A DNA stretch of 64,000 nucleotides from Strigops habroptila (lineage: Eukaryota; Chordata; Aves; Psittaciformes; Psittacidae). Of the stretch, positions 35,693 through 49,400 are shown piece after piece. The notes below the pieces were generated by a model, which was not told the DNA's origin, made no database searches, and saw only the letters and a program-made list of their open reading frames with translations. Both the position numbers and the translations under genes were made by a program. Numbering within the stretch: the first letter of the stretch is position 1; every line of letters starts with the position of its first letter. The DNA is taken from assembly GCF_004027225.2 (NCBI RefSeq), contig NC_044289.2, positions 12,052,354-12,116,353 of the forward strand, given 5' to 3'.

Positions 35693-37400
35693 CCGACAGC
35701 CCCAGGGACCTCAGAGCACTGAGGCACCGCCAGTGCTTCCTTTGGTGGATGTACTAAAGGGGAACATCCTTTTTGATGTACTAGATGGGGAATCAGAAGC
35801 TCGCCACATCACTGCTCCCATCAAAGTGGAAGGTGTTTCAAAGCAAGGGTGATGATCCCGTGGGTCAGGCACCCCTGGACTGTATGGACAACGCAGGCTG
35901 GTCCCCTCCAGCCTCTGCAATAGAGATGCAGCATCCCAGCAAGATGCAGCATCCCAGCAAGGAGACCCCCGTTTCAGGATGTCCATTCCCCCTCTTGAGG
36001 GATTTCCACACTCATCCTCACCAAGCACAGCACATGTATGTGCATCCCTCCTGGGGCACAGCAACTCCAAGTGGCCTCAGGTCCTGCTCTTCTCCAGGCA
36101 GAAGGTATCTGCTGGTAGAGCGCTAGGGCAGCTCTCCCCTCCCAGGCTCTGTCCTTACAGGCCATGCTGCAGCTCCCTTCCCTCCCCTTTTGATGGGTAT
36201 CCCTTTGAGCATTGAGAAAGGCTGCTAAAAACCTTCTATGGTAGGTTTTTGGCCCATCCAAAGCAGATTGTGTGCTGGATTAAATAGCAAGAAAAAAAGG
36301 GAGAATTCCTTAACGGATTTGTTTAGTTGCTGCTAAACCTTCACTGTCCTGAGTGAAACTGTACCCAGCAAATTGCTATTGCTCTGTTAATGCAAGCGTG
36401 GTGTGGGCTGGTGAACCCCAGGCGAGGTGTGGGGCCAGCCATGCAAATCTGTCCTTCCCAGCAGCCTGCTTTTGCTCCCACCCCTTGGAAAAGGCTGTAT
36501 TAAGTCTTGTGCCTGATGGAGGCAACACGGAAATGGTCCCTGAGCTCAAATACCTGCCCAGGGCTGCAAATACCTGCAGATACAGGTAGTGTGGAAGCAG
36601 CTTTGAGAAAACCCTGTTGGGTGCCTGAATCCCTGGGCAAACCCAGCCTGGAGCAGGAGCCAGGGAGCTCCCAGCTGATAGGGAATGAGGAGTCTTGTGG
36701 AGCGAGGGGCCAGGGCAGGGGCTTCTCCCTGCCTGCTCTAAGCGCTTGTGGAGGGCCCTGCAGAGTCTGGCCAGGCCCATTGACGTGATAATAATATTAA
36801 ACTTCAGCAGTTTGAAAAACCATCAGGCAGCACGAGCCCGAAGGGGGATGCTGGAAACCTCAGGCAGCCTCTGAAGGCATTGACCTGTCCCAGGCAGGAC
36901 TCCCCCCGCCTCCCTTTGCCCACCCTCTGATACTTCATCTGGATTTGGTGGCCACCAAGCCCATCCCACTCCCAGCACTACGAGAATCCGGTCACACAAA
37001 CTGATCTTTGGGGTCAGTCCTGTGCTGAGCATCACTCCTGGATGTCTGCCTGCAGAAGATAGTTTGCCCACAGCACAGCAGAGACCTCGCAGAAGCTGGA
37101 GGCCTTTTCCCACACCACTGGGTTTATCTCCAGCATCACCCCATCTGAGACATTCACTTTGGTGTGTGTCGCAGTGAAGGGGGCTTTTGAAAGCATCCTG
37201 TCCTCCAGCAGCCTTCAGGCCTGGGACATTGCTCTGGAAGTGGGAGAACTGTAGGTTTTTCCCTGCTACAGCAGGGAATTAGGGAAGGAGCTTGGAGGTG
37301 GGCTGGTTTGGGGCTGTTACTGCAGGTACAGTTCCCAAACCCACCCCACCAAGCGCCCCAGGTAGCACAGCACAAGCCACACACAGCGCGTCTCCATATC
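35693..37400. other. Intergenic region between the TGIF2 promoter side and the MYL9 3' end
   Basis: No gene or RNA is recognised. A word GATGTACTA is duplicated at about 35748 and 35777 next to the CR1 end. AT-richer pockets at about 36240-36370 and 36781-36820 ('GATAATAATATTAAAC') contrast with the GC-rich surroundings and may be regulatory. The remainder is unremarkable mixed sequence. Confidence 0.5.
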
Positions 37401-37413
37401 ACACCCATCAGGT

Positions 37414-37916
37414 TTTATACACCGCTTCGGCCTCCCGAATCCCTCGGATCACAGGCTCTAAAGCCATAAAACAGGCAGGGAGGAGGAAACAAAGTGGAGG
37501 AACCATGAAGAAAGGGAGTGCAGGAGGAGAGGGGAAGAGGTGCTGTCTCTCTGTGCTATGGTCCTGAGATAGGGAATGCTCAGGCTTAAGCCAGCCAGAA
37601 TCCCCACAGGCCAGCGCTCACCTCGGATGCTCACCCCAGCCCCGGGGTCTGGCAGCAAAGTGGCTTCAAGGGGGGGGTCACAGCCAGGCTGGGGGTCCCA
37701 GTGGAGCGAGCCTGTGGGTGGGAGAGGTGCTGGGGGGTCTGGAGCTGATGGGTGGGCACACAGCGGTGCAGTGATGGGAGCACTTCCCCTCCAAGCATGA
37801 CCTGATGTGGGGTGCTGGTCCTGGGAGGTGTTTTCCATGGGGGGAGCCTGCTGTGGGGCAGCAAGAGGGGGCCGAGGGGCAGGGGAGCATGTGCAGGAGG
37901 AGGCAGAGGGGAGGGT
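37414..37916 (-). other. MYL9: MYL9 3'UTR (end uncertain)
   Basis: The UTR follows the TAG at 37919-37917. No canonical minus-strand AATAAA appears within the next kilobase. The nearest recognised variant is TATAAA (+ strand TTTATA at 37414-37419), giving a UTR of about 0.5 kb. This boundary is a guess based on that hexamer. Confidence 0.4.
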
Positions 37917-39869
<1,953 letters not shown>

Positions 39870-40236
39870 TCAAGGCACCCCTTCCCCAGGGCTGTCCCCA
39901 TGCCCCCAAACCTGCTTCCTGCCTGTCCCCTTTGCATCCCAGACACAGGGAGGGATTCCAAGCCCAGCATCCAGCATCCCCCCACTGCCGTCAGTGCCGG
40001 GGGAGCCATGGGGATGGGCAGAGCTCAGCCATGCCCCCCCCCTCCAACCTCCCCTCCTCTGTCAGGGCTCTCCCAGCTCCTGGGGTGACGGGTCTCCCCA
40101 ACATCCCCCATTTCACTGCGCAGAGCAACCCACAGCCACCTCCCCCGGAGCTGGGCTCAGCACAGCACCCAGCACCCAGCGGGAAGGGTTATCTGCTCCG
40201 GGCACATTCCTCACATTCCATTGCCTCCCTTCCCCC

Positions 40237-40265
40237 TCCATCCATCATCCATCCATCCATCCATC
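40237..40265. repeat. (CATC)n microsatellite
   Basis: This is a short ATCC/CATC tetranucleotide array of about seven units, with one interruption, in MYL9 intron 1. Confidence 0.88.
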
Positions 40266-40393
40266 CCACCTCCCGACACTGCCGGGTCCAGCCCGGCCAA
40301 AGGCCACTCGCTGCCTCCCTCCTGCTGCAGTGCCCGGTGAGCCCCATGCTCTGCCCGGGACCCACGGGAGGGCCCCAACATGGGGGGTGAGCC

Positions 40394-40470
40394 ATGGGGT
40401 GAGCAAAGGGGTGGGTAGTGGGGTGGGCAGTGGGGTGGGCAGTGGGGTGGGCAGTGGGGTGGGCAGTGTG
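40394..40470. repeat. 12-base tandem repeat, GGGGTGGGCAGT, about six units
   Basis: GGGGTGGGCAGT-type units repeat with nearly no variation in the last four copies; the first two differ slightly. Each unit has GGGG and GGG runs, so the + strand (the template strand for MYL9) can form G-quadruplexes. The near identity suggests recent copy-number change. Confidence 0.92.
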
Positions 40471-43400
40471 CCTCCGGGGGGGAAGCAATGGGACTGTGGG
40501 TGCTGAGGGCTGGTGATGTTGTTCATTACAGGTAATGAACAGGAGAAGGGAACAGCTCGGAGGGGCAGCAGTGGGATGGACAGACCTTTGGGACACAGCT
40601 GAGGCTATGTCGGTCCCAATGGGAATGGCAAAGGAACCATGCAGATCCCAAACACCGCCAAGGCAGGACCATGGCAGGTCTCTCAAAGGAAGGGGTCCTG
40701 CCCCCAGCCCCAGCAGAGCCCATTCCCACCCTGGGATGGTCCCAAGTCCCTTCACAGCCTCCGAGTGGGGTTTGGTGACATCCCCCCACACTGCCAGGCT
40801 GAGGGAAGCAGCCAGTATTTAAGTCACCCCATGCCATGGGTGTTGGGGACCCAAATGGGATCCGTATGGGGTGCTCAGCACCCCCAGCGACCGCTGATGT
40901 TGCCTGAGAGGAGGATGCTCAGACCTCTCCCTGTTGGATCCTGCCTGGCAGAGGGATGGTGTTGACTGTTCCCACACGGCCCCAAGAGAAAGTTGGGGCA
41001 GGGTCAGCCCAGGGGAGAGATGCTGCTCAGAGCCCTCATGTTCCTGCTGCAGCTACTCCCTCACATGCAGCCCCGTGCCTCAGTTTCCCCATCTGGGTCA
41101 GCATCTGGCTGGGGAGCAGCTGGGGGGGAGCAATGTTAAATTAATGGATTATGAATGAATTCCATGGCGCAAGCACAGGGTGTTACTGCTCTGCCGTGTG
41201 CCCTGTGCATGGGTTCCTGCCTTCTCTGCCAGGGGACACGGAGCAGTTAGGGACCCACATCACGCTGCATGAAGAGCACAAATCAACACCCCCCGTGAGC
41301 TGCGTGCCAGCAACAGGTCTGGCTGCCCTATGTGTGCTGATCCAGGATCCACTTCCCAGCTGGGTCCTTAATGCTGATGCACCCAGGGGGACCGCAGGGC
41401 CTTGGGCAGCATCCCTCCCAGCGGGACCCCAGTGTGGGGCAGAACAAACAGCCTTCTCCTGCACCAGCACAGCCTCTGCCAGCCCCCCCTCACACATTGC
41501 TCTTTCCCTCCCCTCCTGCTACCCCTCTTTCAAGGGGCTGCATTGGTGCTGGAGCAGCCACCAGCCTGGTCCCCAGGCTCCTCTATCCGGGCTGGGCTGG
41601 AAGGACATCGTGGTCAGTGCCAAATCCCAGCTCTGGTGTCAGTGCCAGCAGCACTGCCTGGCACGCCGGTGCCCAGCCAAGCTCATAGAGGGCTTGGGGA
41701 CTGTCCCCCCACCCCAGCACTCGCTCCCATCGCACTATGGGACCAGAGCACCGCTGTAAGAGAGCCCAGCAGACCCCACCGAGCCCGAGCTGGGCCCTTC
41801 AGCTGCAGGGGACGTGCTCCATGTGCCCCAGGAGACAGTCCCCTCCTCATCCCCAATGGCACAGCCTGGTTCTGTGTGCCCTGTCAACCCATAACCACCC
41901 CCAGGCAGTGGCGTGGGGACGCTCAGCTGAACACAGCTTCGCTCTGCCGGGTCAGAGCCAGCAATGGGAGCTCTGTCACTGGCCGATGGCACCGGGCTCA
42001 GCTTTCAAAACACAGCGAATTATTAGCAGAGTTATTAGCAGAGGAGCGGAGACAGAAGCAGGAGTTTTGCTCTCACCACATGGATTCATATTATCCAAAT
42101 ATTTACCCTGCCCTGGCTGTGACCAGCAGCAGAAGCACAGCCTGGCACCCTCTCCAGAGAGCTGGCTCTCGATACGGGGATTAAGTGCGATTTTGACAGC
42201 ACATGAGTTTGCTGTTTGATCCAAAACACGCCCTGGAAAGACGCTTGGTCCCAAGGTCCAGCTCGGCCTGGTCATCTCCTGATCATTCTGTATCTGCTGT
42301 TAGCAGATCTCCTTGGGCTGGCTGGGACTTGGGAAGAGCCTCTTTTTGGTCAGTGTGGAGAAAGGTGCCTCTTGCATGGGACAGAAGCGGTCTGCAACGA
42401 GGCCTCATTCAAGGGGAGTGATCTGTGCTCTGCACAGGGGCTCAATGGCCACGCTCCCTTGGTCTTCAAGCCCATCTGGGGTTCCCAAACACCCAACACC
42501 CAGCCCATTTCAGGGAATGCCTGGCCATGATGCCCTGCATCTGGGGTGGACTCAGCTGAGCTGAGTGGTGCAGCCACCAAGCCTTGGCAAGAAGGAAACC
42601 CACAGAGACTGGTCCTGCTTGTGTCACCCCCTGCTGAAAGCCCCATCCCAGCACTGCTCCCACCCAGCAGGCAGCAGATCCAAGGACATTAGCGCTGGAT
42701 GAGACCCCAGCCTGGCATGAGAGCCCTGCACCAATCTGATCACCACCCTCATCCCAACACCAGCTGCCCTTATTCCCTCATCCTGCGCTGCTCCTGCCAA
42801 GATGATCTCCCTGCCTCCTGCACCGCTGGGCTTGTGCCTCTCCTCAGAGAGAAGCTGTGGTCACCTGGGAGATGCTGCTCAGGGTTTCCCAAGGGTGTTC
42901 CTCTAAAACTGGCCATGCAATGGCAGGAGCCACCTCTGGAAGTGCTGACAGGGTGCTGGCATGGCATGGGGCTGCCCTGCAGTCTCCAGCACAGCCAGAG
43001 AGGGACATCGTCTGCTCACAGCCAGCTCCTCTCCACCACAGGATCCTGGCAGAGATGATGTGATGTGCATCTGCTGGCACTGAAGCCAGTGAGTGGGTTT
43101 CATGTGTGGACAGGAAGGAGCAGGGCAGCTCCAGGAGCCAGAGCGAAGTGTGCAGCAACCCCCAGGACAGAGATTCATGCCAGTCCTCCCTCAGCTCCTG
43201 CCGCACACCAGAGACCCGGTGGGGCTCAGCTGCAAGTTCTGCTGATGGTTTCTGCGCCAACTCCTTCCCACCACGTTTGGGGCACAAGGACCTCACCGTG
43301 CCCGTGAGGCACAAGCAAACCTTCCAAAGCACAGCTTCTGGGGCCACCATAAGAAGACCACGCACAGACATCACCACCATGAAACAGACCCAGCACCCAG

Positions 43401-44434
43401 CACCCTTCTGACGCCCGGCGGGGCTGGGAGACAGGACCCTGCAGCAGATGATCTTCAGCACAACATGCCCTGCACTGTTGGTGTATTCCCGGGGGAATTG
43501 CCGGGGCTCACCTCAGTGGGGGGAATCTGGCCGCAGCGCCTCAAAGGGGGAGGTGACCACAAACTCCTCCTACAGCCGCACGGAGCCTGCCAGTGACGGG
43601 GAAAAAAATCAAGTGACTGGAGAAACCCAACCATCTTTGGTCAGCGGCGGTGGTTGTTGACACTCGGGATGTTCCGCTCCAAAGAATGCTGCTCCCGACG
43701 CCGCCTTCTCTTACACATCCATGTTTTAGAGCCCCTCTGGCTTTTATCACAGCCCTAACGTTTGCAGTGAGGGAAGCCAAGAGGACCTCAAGTTTTCATG
43801 GGCAAGGCTAAACAAAACACAACGTTCCTCTGTGTTTAAGACAAGGGAAGGAGCTAAATAAAGCTTTTCTGCCTTCCAACAGTTTATTGCCTGGAGTTGC
43901 TCAAAGGTCACTGGGGAGATCTATGGAGCATCACACAAGCATATGGATCTCGGCTCTGGCCATCAGCAAAAAAGCCCTGGGGGGAAAAGCAGATGTTCCA
44001 GACAGGAACAGCTCTCACAGACCGGAGGCGGGTGAAGCTCCGGCCGGCAGGATCTGCTGCTGCAGCACCGGGGACGTCCCAGCTCCAAGTCACTGCAGAC
44101 AGTCACGGAGCGCTTTGCTCAGGACCGATCCTCGCCTCCCTTGGCCGGGACATCCCTGCAGGGCGGGGGACGCACCGGGGCTTCTCCTGCCGCTCCTGCT
44201 TCCTCCGCTCCCTCCGGGGCAGCCACCTCCTTCCCGTCCCCTCCAGGCCGACCCCGCTCCATCCCGCCCGGTCCCTCGATCTGCCCACGGCTCCATCCCG
44301 CCCCATCGGGTCTGCCCCGGTTCCATCCCTCCCGGTCCCTCCCGCCCCGCCGGGGCCGCCCCGCTCCCCCCCGCGCTGGCCGCTGCCCGGTGGAAGGGGA
44401 GCGGCGGAGCCGGGCCGCGGCGGAGCCGCCTCAC

Positions 44435-44600
44435 CTGTGCTGGAGCGGGATGCTGCGGGGCGGCCGGCGCTGCTCTGCCGGGACCCGGCCCGCGGCGCGG
44501 CCCTAGGGCGGGCAGCAGGGCCCGGGGCGGTGCCGCCCGCCCCGTCCCGGCCCGTCCCGGCCCATACAAGGCAGAAGAATGCGGCGGGGCCGGGCGGCGG
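44435..44600 (-). other. MYL9: MYL9 non-coding exon 1 (5' end approximate)
   Basis: On the minus strand 'GCTCCAGCACAG' followed by GTGAGG is a strong donor. The upstream sequence is GC-rich, without a long frame into MYL9. MYL9 genes normally have a non-coding first exon, which fits. The start is placed about 30 bases after the TATATAAG at 44635-44628. A start nearer 44540, downstream of the CArG-like site, is also possible. Confidence 0.65.
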
Positions 44601-44640
44601 GACGGACCCCGGGCCGGTGCTCCCGGCCTTATATAGACGA
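44562..44640 (-). promoter_or_regulatory. MYL9: MYL9 core promoter: TATA box and CArG-like site
   Basis: On the minus strand CTATATAAGG (TATATAAG at 44628-44635) is a TATA box that also resembles a CArG/MEF2 sequence. CCTTGTATGG (44562-44571) is a CArG box with one G in the A/T core, a pattern common in smooth-muscle genes controlled by SRF-myocardin. Both lie in a CpG-rich block (about 44000-44850). The TATA assignment relies on its distance from the 44435 donor. Confidence 0.65.
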
Positions 44641-45850
44641 AAGGGCGGCGGGAGCGCCCCACGCGTGTCCGCGGGGAGATGCGCAGCTCGGGGCTGCACC
44701 CCGGGGCTGGGAACCGGCGTGTCCCGGGGTCCCCGAGGGCGTTCTGCGGCCCCCAGCCCGGTGGCACGGGGGGATGCCGCGCTCTGTGGAGCTGGGGCAC
44801 CCGTGGGTGACGCTGGCCATGGGTCCAGGGGTCGTGGTTCATCATGGGCCAGGTCCCTGGCAGCGGGCACGGCGTTGCATGGGGAGGCCCTGAGGACATC
44901 CAGCGGCTGCACCCAGGCTGGCCAAAGGCCACGGGCAGTGGTCCAGGGTGACCAAGCTGCACAGGGAATGGTGGCCCGAAGGACCAGCCAGCGGGTGCTG
45001 AGCCCTGTCTCTGCCCCAGGCTGCAAGCCCCCAGAATGACCCGGTGAAAAAACACCACAAAGGTTCTCTAAAAAGCAGTTTTGAACGAGAACAGTCAAGG
45101 ACCTGCCCCATTCCCAAACTGGGGTCTGAAGCCCAGAGGCTCAGGGATGGGGAGCTCACACCCCACACCTGAGGCAGGAAGGGCACTGGTCCCAGACTCC
45201 TCAGGTCTCACTCATGTTTCCTTCCCATCAGCAGCCGTGTGCCGCATCCCAGCCCTGCAGTCACCTCCTGATCCTGTGGGCTGCCCACTGGGACAGCGAT
45301 GCTTCCCAGACATCATCCCAGGGGAACTTTACCTTTGGTTCACAGGACCCCATGATGCTGGGGCCAGAATTCAGCCTGCAGGGAGCAGGAAAGTGGGAGA
45401 GGGAGACACCCCAGGACTGTTTTGGAGAGGGGGTCCCAACAAACACCCTGCCCACCCCATGCTGGAGAAATAATTCCTGACATGGTTTTTCATGAGGAAA
45501 GCAACTGGTTTAGGTTGGATACCACTGCTCGTGTGAGGCAAGAGTATACAAAAATAGTCAAATCTTTAGGACTCCACATGTGATCATTTTATTTGCGTAC
45601 ACTTCCAAGCACATGATTTCAGTATGTTTGGCTGCTGGAATGTCTCGGATAACAACAAGCTGCAGTGCCCTGCAGAACCGTGGTTTATTTCAAAGGCTGT
45701 CCTGCTCCAGACGCCCCCAGTCCTGCAGCCCATCTCCAGCAGGAACTATGGAGAGCCTCAAAAGCACAGCGACAGGGTCTGAGCAGACAGCGAAGCGCGA
45801 TGGAAACGCGCAGGCAGAACGCCCAGCGAGGAGGGGAAGCTGTGCCCAGG
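44641..45850. other. Intergenic, between the divergent MYL9 and RAB5IF promoters
   Basis: The region is GC-rich near 44.65-44.85 kb and then ordinary. An AT-richer patch at about 45470-45620 has no recognised feature. No coding sequence is supported. The interval of about 1.8 kb separates two head-to-head genes and may hold shared regulatory elements. Confidence 0.55.
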
Positions 45851-46070
45851 GAATCACAGAATCCAGGATGATTTGGGTTGAAGGGACCTTAAAGCTCATC
45901 CAGTTCCAACCCCTGCCACAGGCAGGGACACCTTCCACTGGAGCAGGTTGCTCCAAGCCCCTGTGTCCAACCTGGCCTTGAACACTGCCAGGGATGGGGC
46001 AGCCACAGCTTCTCTGGGCACCCTGTGCCAGCGCCTCAGCACCCTCACAGGGAAGAACTTCTGACCTCGC
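45851..46070 (-). mobile_element. CR1 LINE 3' fragment beside the RAB5IF promoter
   Basis: The + strand reads 'GAATCACAGAATCCAGGATG', 'TTGGGTTGAAGGGACCTTAA', 'CTCATCCAGTTCCAACCCC', then 'TTGCTCCAAGCCCCTGTGTC' and 'AGGGAAGAACTTCTGACC'. This is the reverse complement of the CR1 3' portion, about 220 bases. It ends some 230 bases before the RAB5IF promoter motifs. Confidence 0.94.
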
Positions 46071-46289
46071 TCCCACAGCTCCGCAACTCTCTTGTGCCGC
46101 TGCCCCAGCGCTCCGCAGCGGGACCGGGACCCGCTGTCCGGGCCTTCGGGCAGGCGGTGGCGCCCGACACGGTCCCGCTCCGCCCGCGGCCGCGCTCGTA
46201 CCGGCACCGGCCCCGGCACCGATCTCTCCCCGAGCGCCGCGCCGCCGCCTGACCCCTCTCCGCTGCCGTAGCGGGGCGCGGCGCTCGCC

Positions 46290-46467
46290 GCTGTCACGTG
46301 TGGCACGACACGCCGCCGCCGCCGCGATTGGCGGAGCGGGGGACGCGGGCGGGTGACGCTGCTCGGTGGCCGCTTCCGGGACCGGCGGCGGCGGCGGTGG
46401 TGTTGGTGGTGGTGGCGGTGGGAGGGGAGGGACCGGGCCCGGGCCCGGGTCCGGTTCCGGCGGGAGG
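46290..46467 (+). promoter_or_regulatory. RAB5IF: RAB5IF CpG-island promoter
   Basis: An E-box CACGTG lies at 46295-46300, an inverted CCAAT box (ATTGG, 46327-46331) follows, and an ETS-type CTTCCGG is at 46373-46379. All sit within a CpG-rich block running about 46090-46800. There is no TATA box. The layout is that of a housekeeping promoter, with transcription probably starting near 46375-46440, shortly before the ATG at 46468. Confidence 0.7.
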
Positions 46468-49400
46468 ATGAGCGGCGCGCGGCGCAGGGAGGAGCCGCCG
46501 CACGCGCAGCAGCACGCGGTGGCGAACGGCGGCGCGGCCGCGCGCGGCTCCGTGTGGGGCAAAGCGCTGCGCAGCGACTCCGCCTGGCACGACAAGGTGG
46601 GGCCGCGGCGGCGGGACGGGACGGGACGGGACGGGACACCGCGGGCACCGGGCTCGGTGCGGGTGGTGCTGGGAGCGGGCCCCGGCACCTCCGCGGGACC
46701 GCGGCGGCGGAGCACACCCCCTCACCCCGACGGCGCTCCGTGCCCCGTGTGCTCGGTGCGGCCGCGCTTGGGCCGGGGCGGGCTCGTTCCCGGCGCACCG
46801 AGGGGCTGGGTGAGGGTTCCCCGGGAACACGGCGTTGCTGCTGTGAATCCAGCTGTGAATCCAGCTGTGCGCCCACGCTGTGCGGTGGTTTCCTTTCCTA
46901 ACCGGAGAACGTGCCCTTCCCGAAGGCAGAGGCTGTGTTGTAGCTCACACAGCCCTGGCTTTACTCTGCTCCGTGTTCCAAAGGGAACACAAGCTGTGTT
47001 GGTACCGAGATACTCAATTTGGCCTTTGGGTTAAATTTTTCGAGGATTGGATAAAAATATACTTTGTGTAATTAAAACCAGAAATACAACTCTAAGAAGT
47101 GGAGGGGAAAGGATACGTGCAAACCCAGCTGACCCATCAGGTCTGAAGGGCAGGGGTGGCAGCAAGAACAGGCTTGCGGGAGTTCCACTGTTACAGTGTC
47201 ACAGCACGGGTCTACTCTCACCGAAGAGTAACCTCATGGCAGTTGTTTTGCCATTGCTTGGCTTCTCTTGGCCTCACCATCTCGTGTGCATTTTGGTTTC
47301 TACAGAATTTAATGCGTGTGCTCAGCTTGCACGTTGTGCTTGCGTTTGTCAGCAAACCTGCCAAGTTTGCCACAGGCTTTCCGGGGTGTTAGCACTATTT
47401 TAGCATAGCACTGGTGAAGCCTTTTTCCTGTGCATCTCTCCTGCATGCTGTAATGCTCCTGGTCGGTGCCTCTTCCTGCTGCCACCCCCAGCAGCACCCA
47501 CACAGGGTGCTCCGAGCTCCCGCAGCACCTCAGGGACATCCACTCCCTGGTTTGCTGGCTGTGCCTTTCAGCGTGGGGAAGGTGCGTTCCCTGCCCTGCT
47601 TTTCCTTCGGGGACAGACGTGGATCTGTGTTGCTTTTTCTCATCAGCTGCAGTTGCTCATGGAGCTGGTGGGGCTCTGCTGTGCCCGACCTCATCTCCTT
47701 CTGACAAATTGGGCAGGATTTTCACAGTGAGCAAGGCTGTGGCACTATTTGATGCAGTAGGATGTGAACTGAAGGCTAAAATGGCTGAGAAATGTAGTGA
47801 CGGAGAGAAACGGCCGTATCTGACGTGGATTTTAGCCTTCCACGTGGAGCCAAACAACTGCGTGCATCCTACAGTAAAATCACGAAGGCTGTTGGTGTTG
47901 GGGGTGTGCTGGGCAATCCTTGGGGAGGTGAGGAAAAAGGATGTGAGCAGAAGTGAACTTTGTTTAACACATGAGTCAGCACTGCCCAGCCGCGGTGCTT
48001 AGAGCTGTCTCGGCCCTGTGGACAGGCAGGAATGACGGCTTCACTGCTGCTCTGAAAGACAGCGCTGGTAGCACGTGTGAGAGGTGGTTCGTGGTTTGAA
48101 TTTGCACTTGCTTCTGGGAAGGGGAGGGCCTGGGGCACTGAGAGTGGCTGTAACTCTCAAAAGCATAAACAGGTCTTTTAAACTCCTATTCCAGTGAATT
48201 GTTATAGAATTGGATCTTTACTAAACCAAGGGACTGGATACGCGTTGCCTGTGCAGTTGGCCCATTGGAGGACAAAGCTGTATACTCAATTTGGAAGCAG
48301 GGAATCCGGCGTGTGTGATGCCATAAGCTGCTTTTGTCTGCTCCGAGTAGAATATCTTCTACTTTAAATGGAAAACTAAGTGTTCAGTGCATTAAATTTT
48401 CACCTGTTAATTGCATGACGCTTTAAAAAAAGGAAACATAGTGAATGCCAAAATCTTTCTTGTGCTTTATCTCCTCAGGACGAGTTTTTAGATGTGATCT
48501 ACTGGTTCCGGCAGATCATTGCAGTTATTTTGGGAATCATCTGGGGAGTAGTTCCACTGAAGGGATTCGTGGGAATAGCAGTGTAAGGTTTATTTCCTTT
48601 TCTGTCTCCTGTACTTTCCCACATTTGGACTTGACTTTGTGTCTGGTTTAAAGTTGTGCTATAAACAACAGGCTGCCAAACACAGTCTCTGCTGTGCTCC
48701 TGCGAGCCAGCGGTGCATTCCAGGCTCTTATTTGTCATGAAATTCATACAGATCATAACGTGTCTTCATCAGCCTCTTTCTCTCCACAGCCTGATTAATG
48801 CTTTTTAGAATTATTATTTATTTTCTTATTTTACTATTATTAAAGGGGGCAGGGTTAGAAGAAGGGAACGAGAGGTTCAGCTGAGTCACAGGGTGGCCTG
48901 TTCCTGCATGTGTGAACCAGGGCTATGAGTACGGTGCCTGCCATGGCCACCGAAGAAGTAAGGCCCCTGGAGGGGAAGGTGTGGTAGTCATCCTCTTTGA
49001 GTTGGGAGCCCTCCTTGGAGAGAGGGTTCTGTTAGTAGACAAGAGGGGCAGCTTCTCTTTGGGAAAGAAAAGGTTTCTTCAAATACCAAAGACCGCAGGT
49101 AGTGAGCGGGCGAAGCGGTGCCGCTGGCAGTGCTCCTGCAGCTCCTTTTTAGGCAGTGCTTAGAAAGGCAAAAGCTCCCCACTGAGACAAGGGGTTCAGG
49201 TCACCTCCTCACTGGTGTCCAAAGGCTGCAGTGAGTTATGAAATGAAAATGTGTTTGGCCCAAAAGCCTCTGGAGGGACACCAGCAATGGGAAACACAGC
49301 CCTGCTCTGGGGTGTCTCCTTCTGCAAACGTCTCTGCCTAGTCAGGGTCTCCTGGCCAAGCTTGCTTTGACCTCACAGCTTTTCTTAGGCAAAATTGTCC

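Noticed and set aside
43897-45098. Frames of 320-380 codons on both strands over the MYL9 promoter
   Set aside because: GC-rich CpG-island sequence rarely has stops. The products are Pro/Arg/Gly/Ala-rich without motifs, and the region contains the MYL9 TATA box and first-exon donor.
45690-46876. Minus-strand frames of 326-341 codons opposite RAB5IF exon 1
   Set aside because: They are the antisense of a CpG island and a CR1 fragment, and no minus-strand protein family is recognised.
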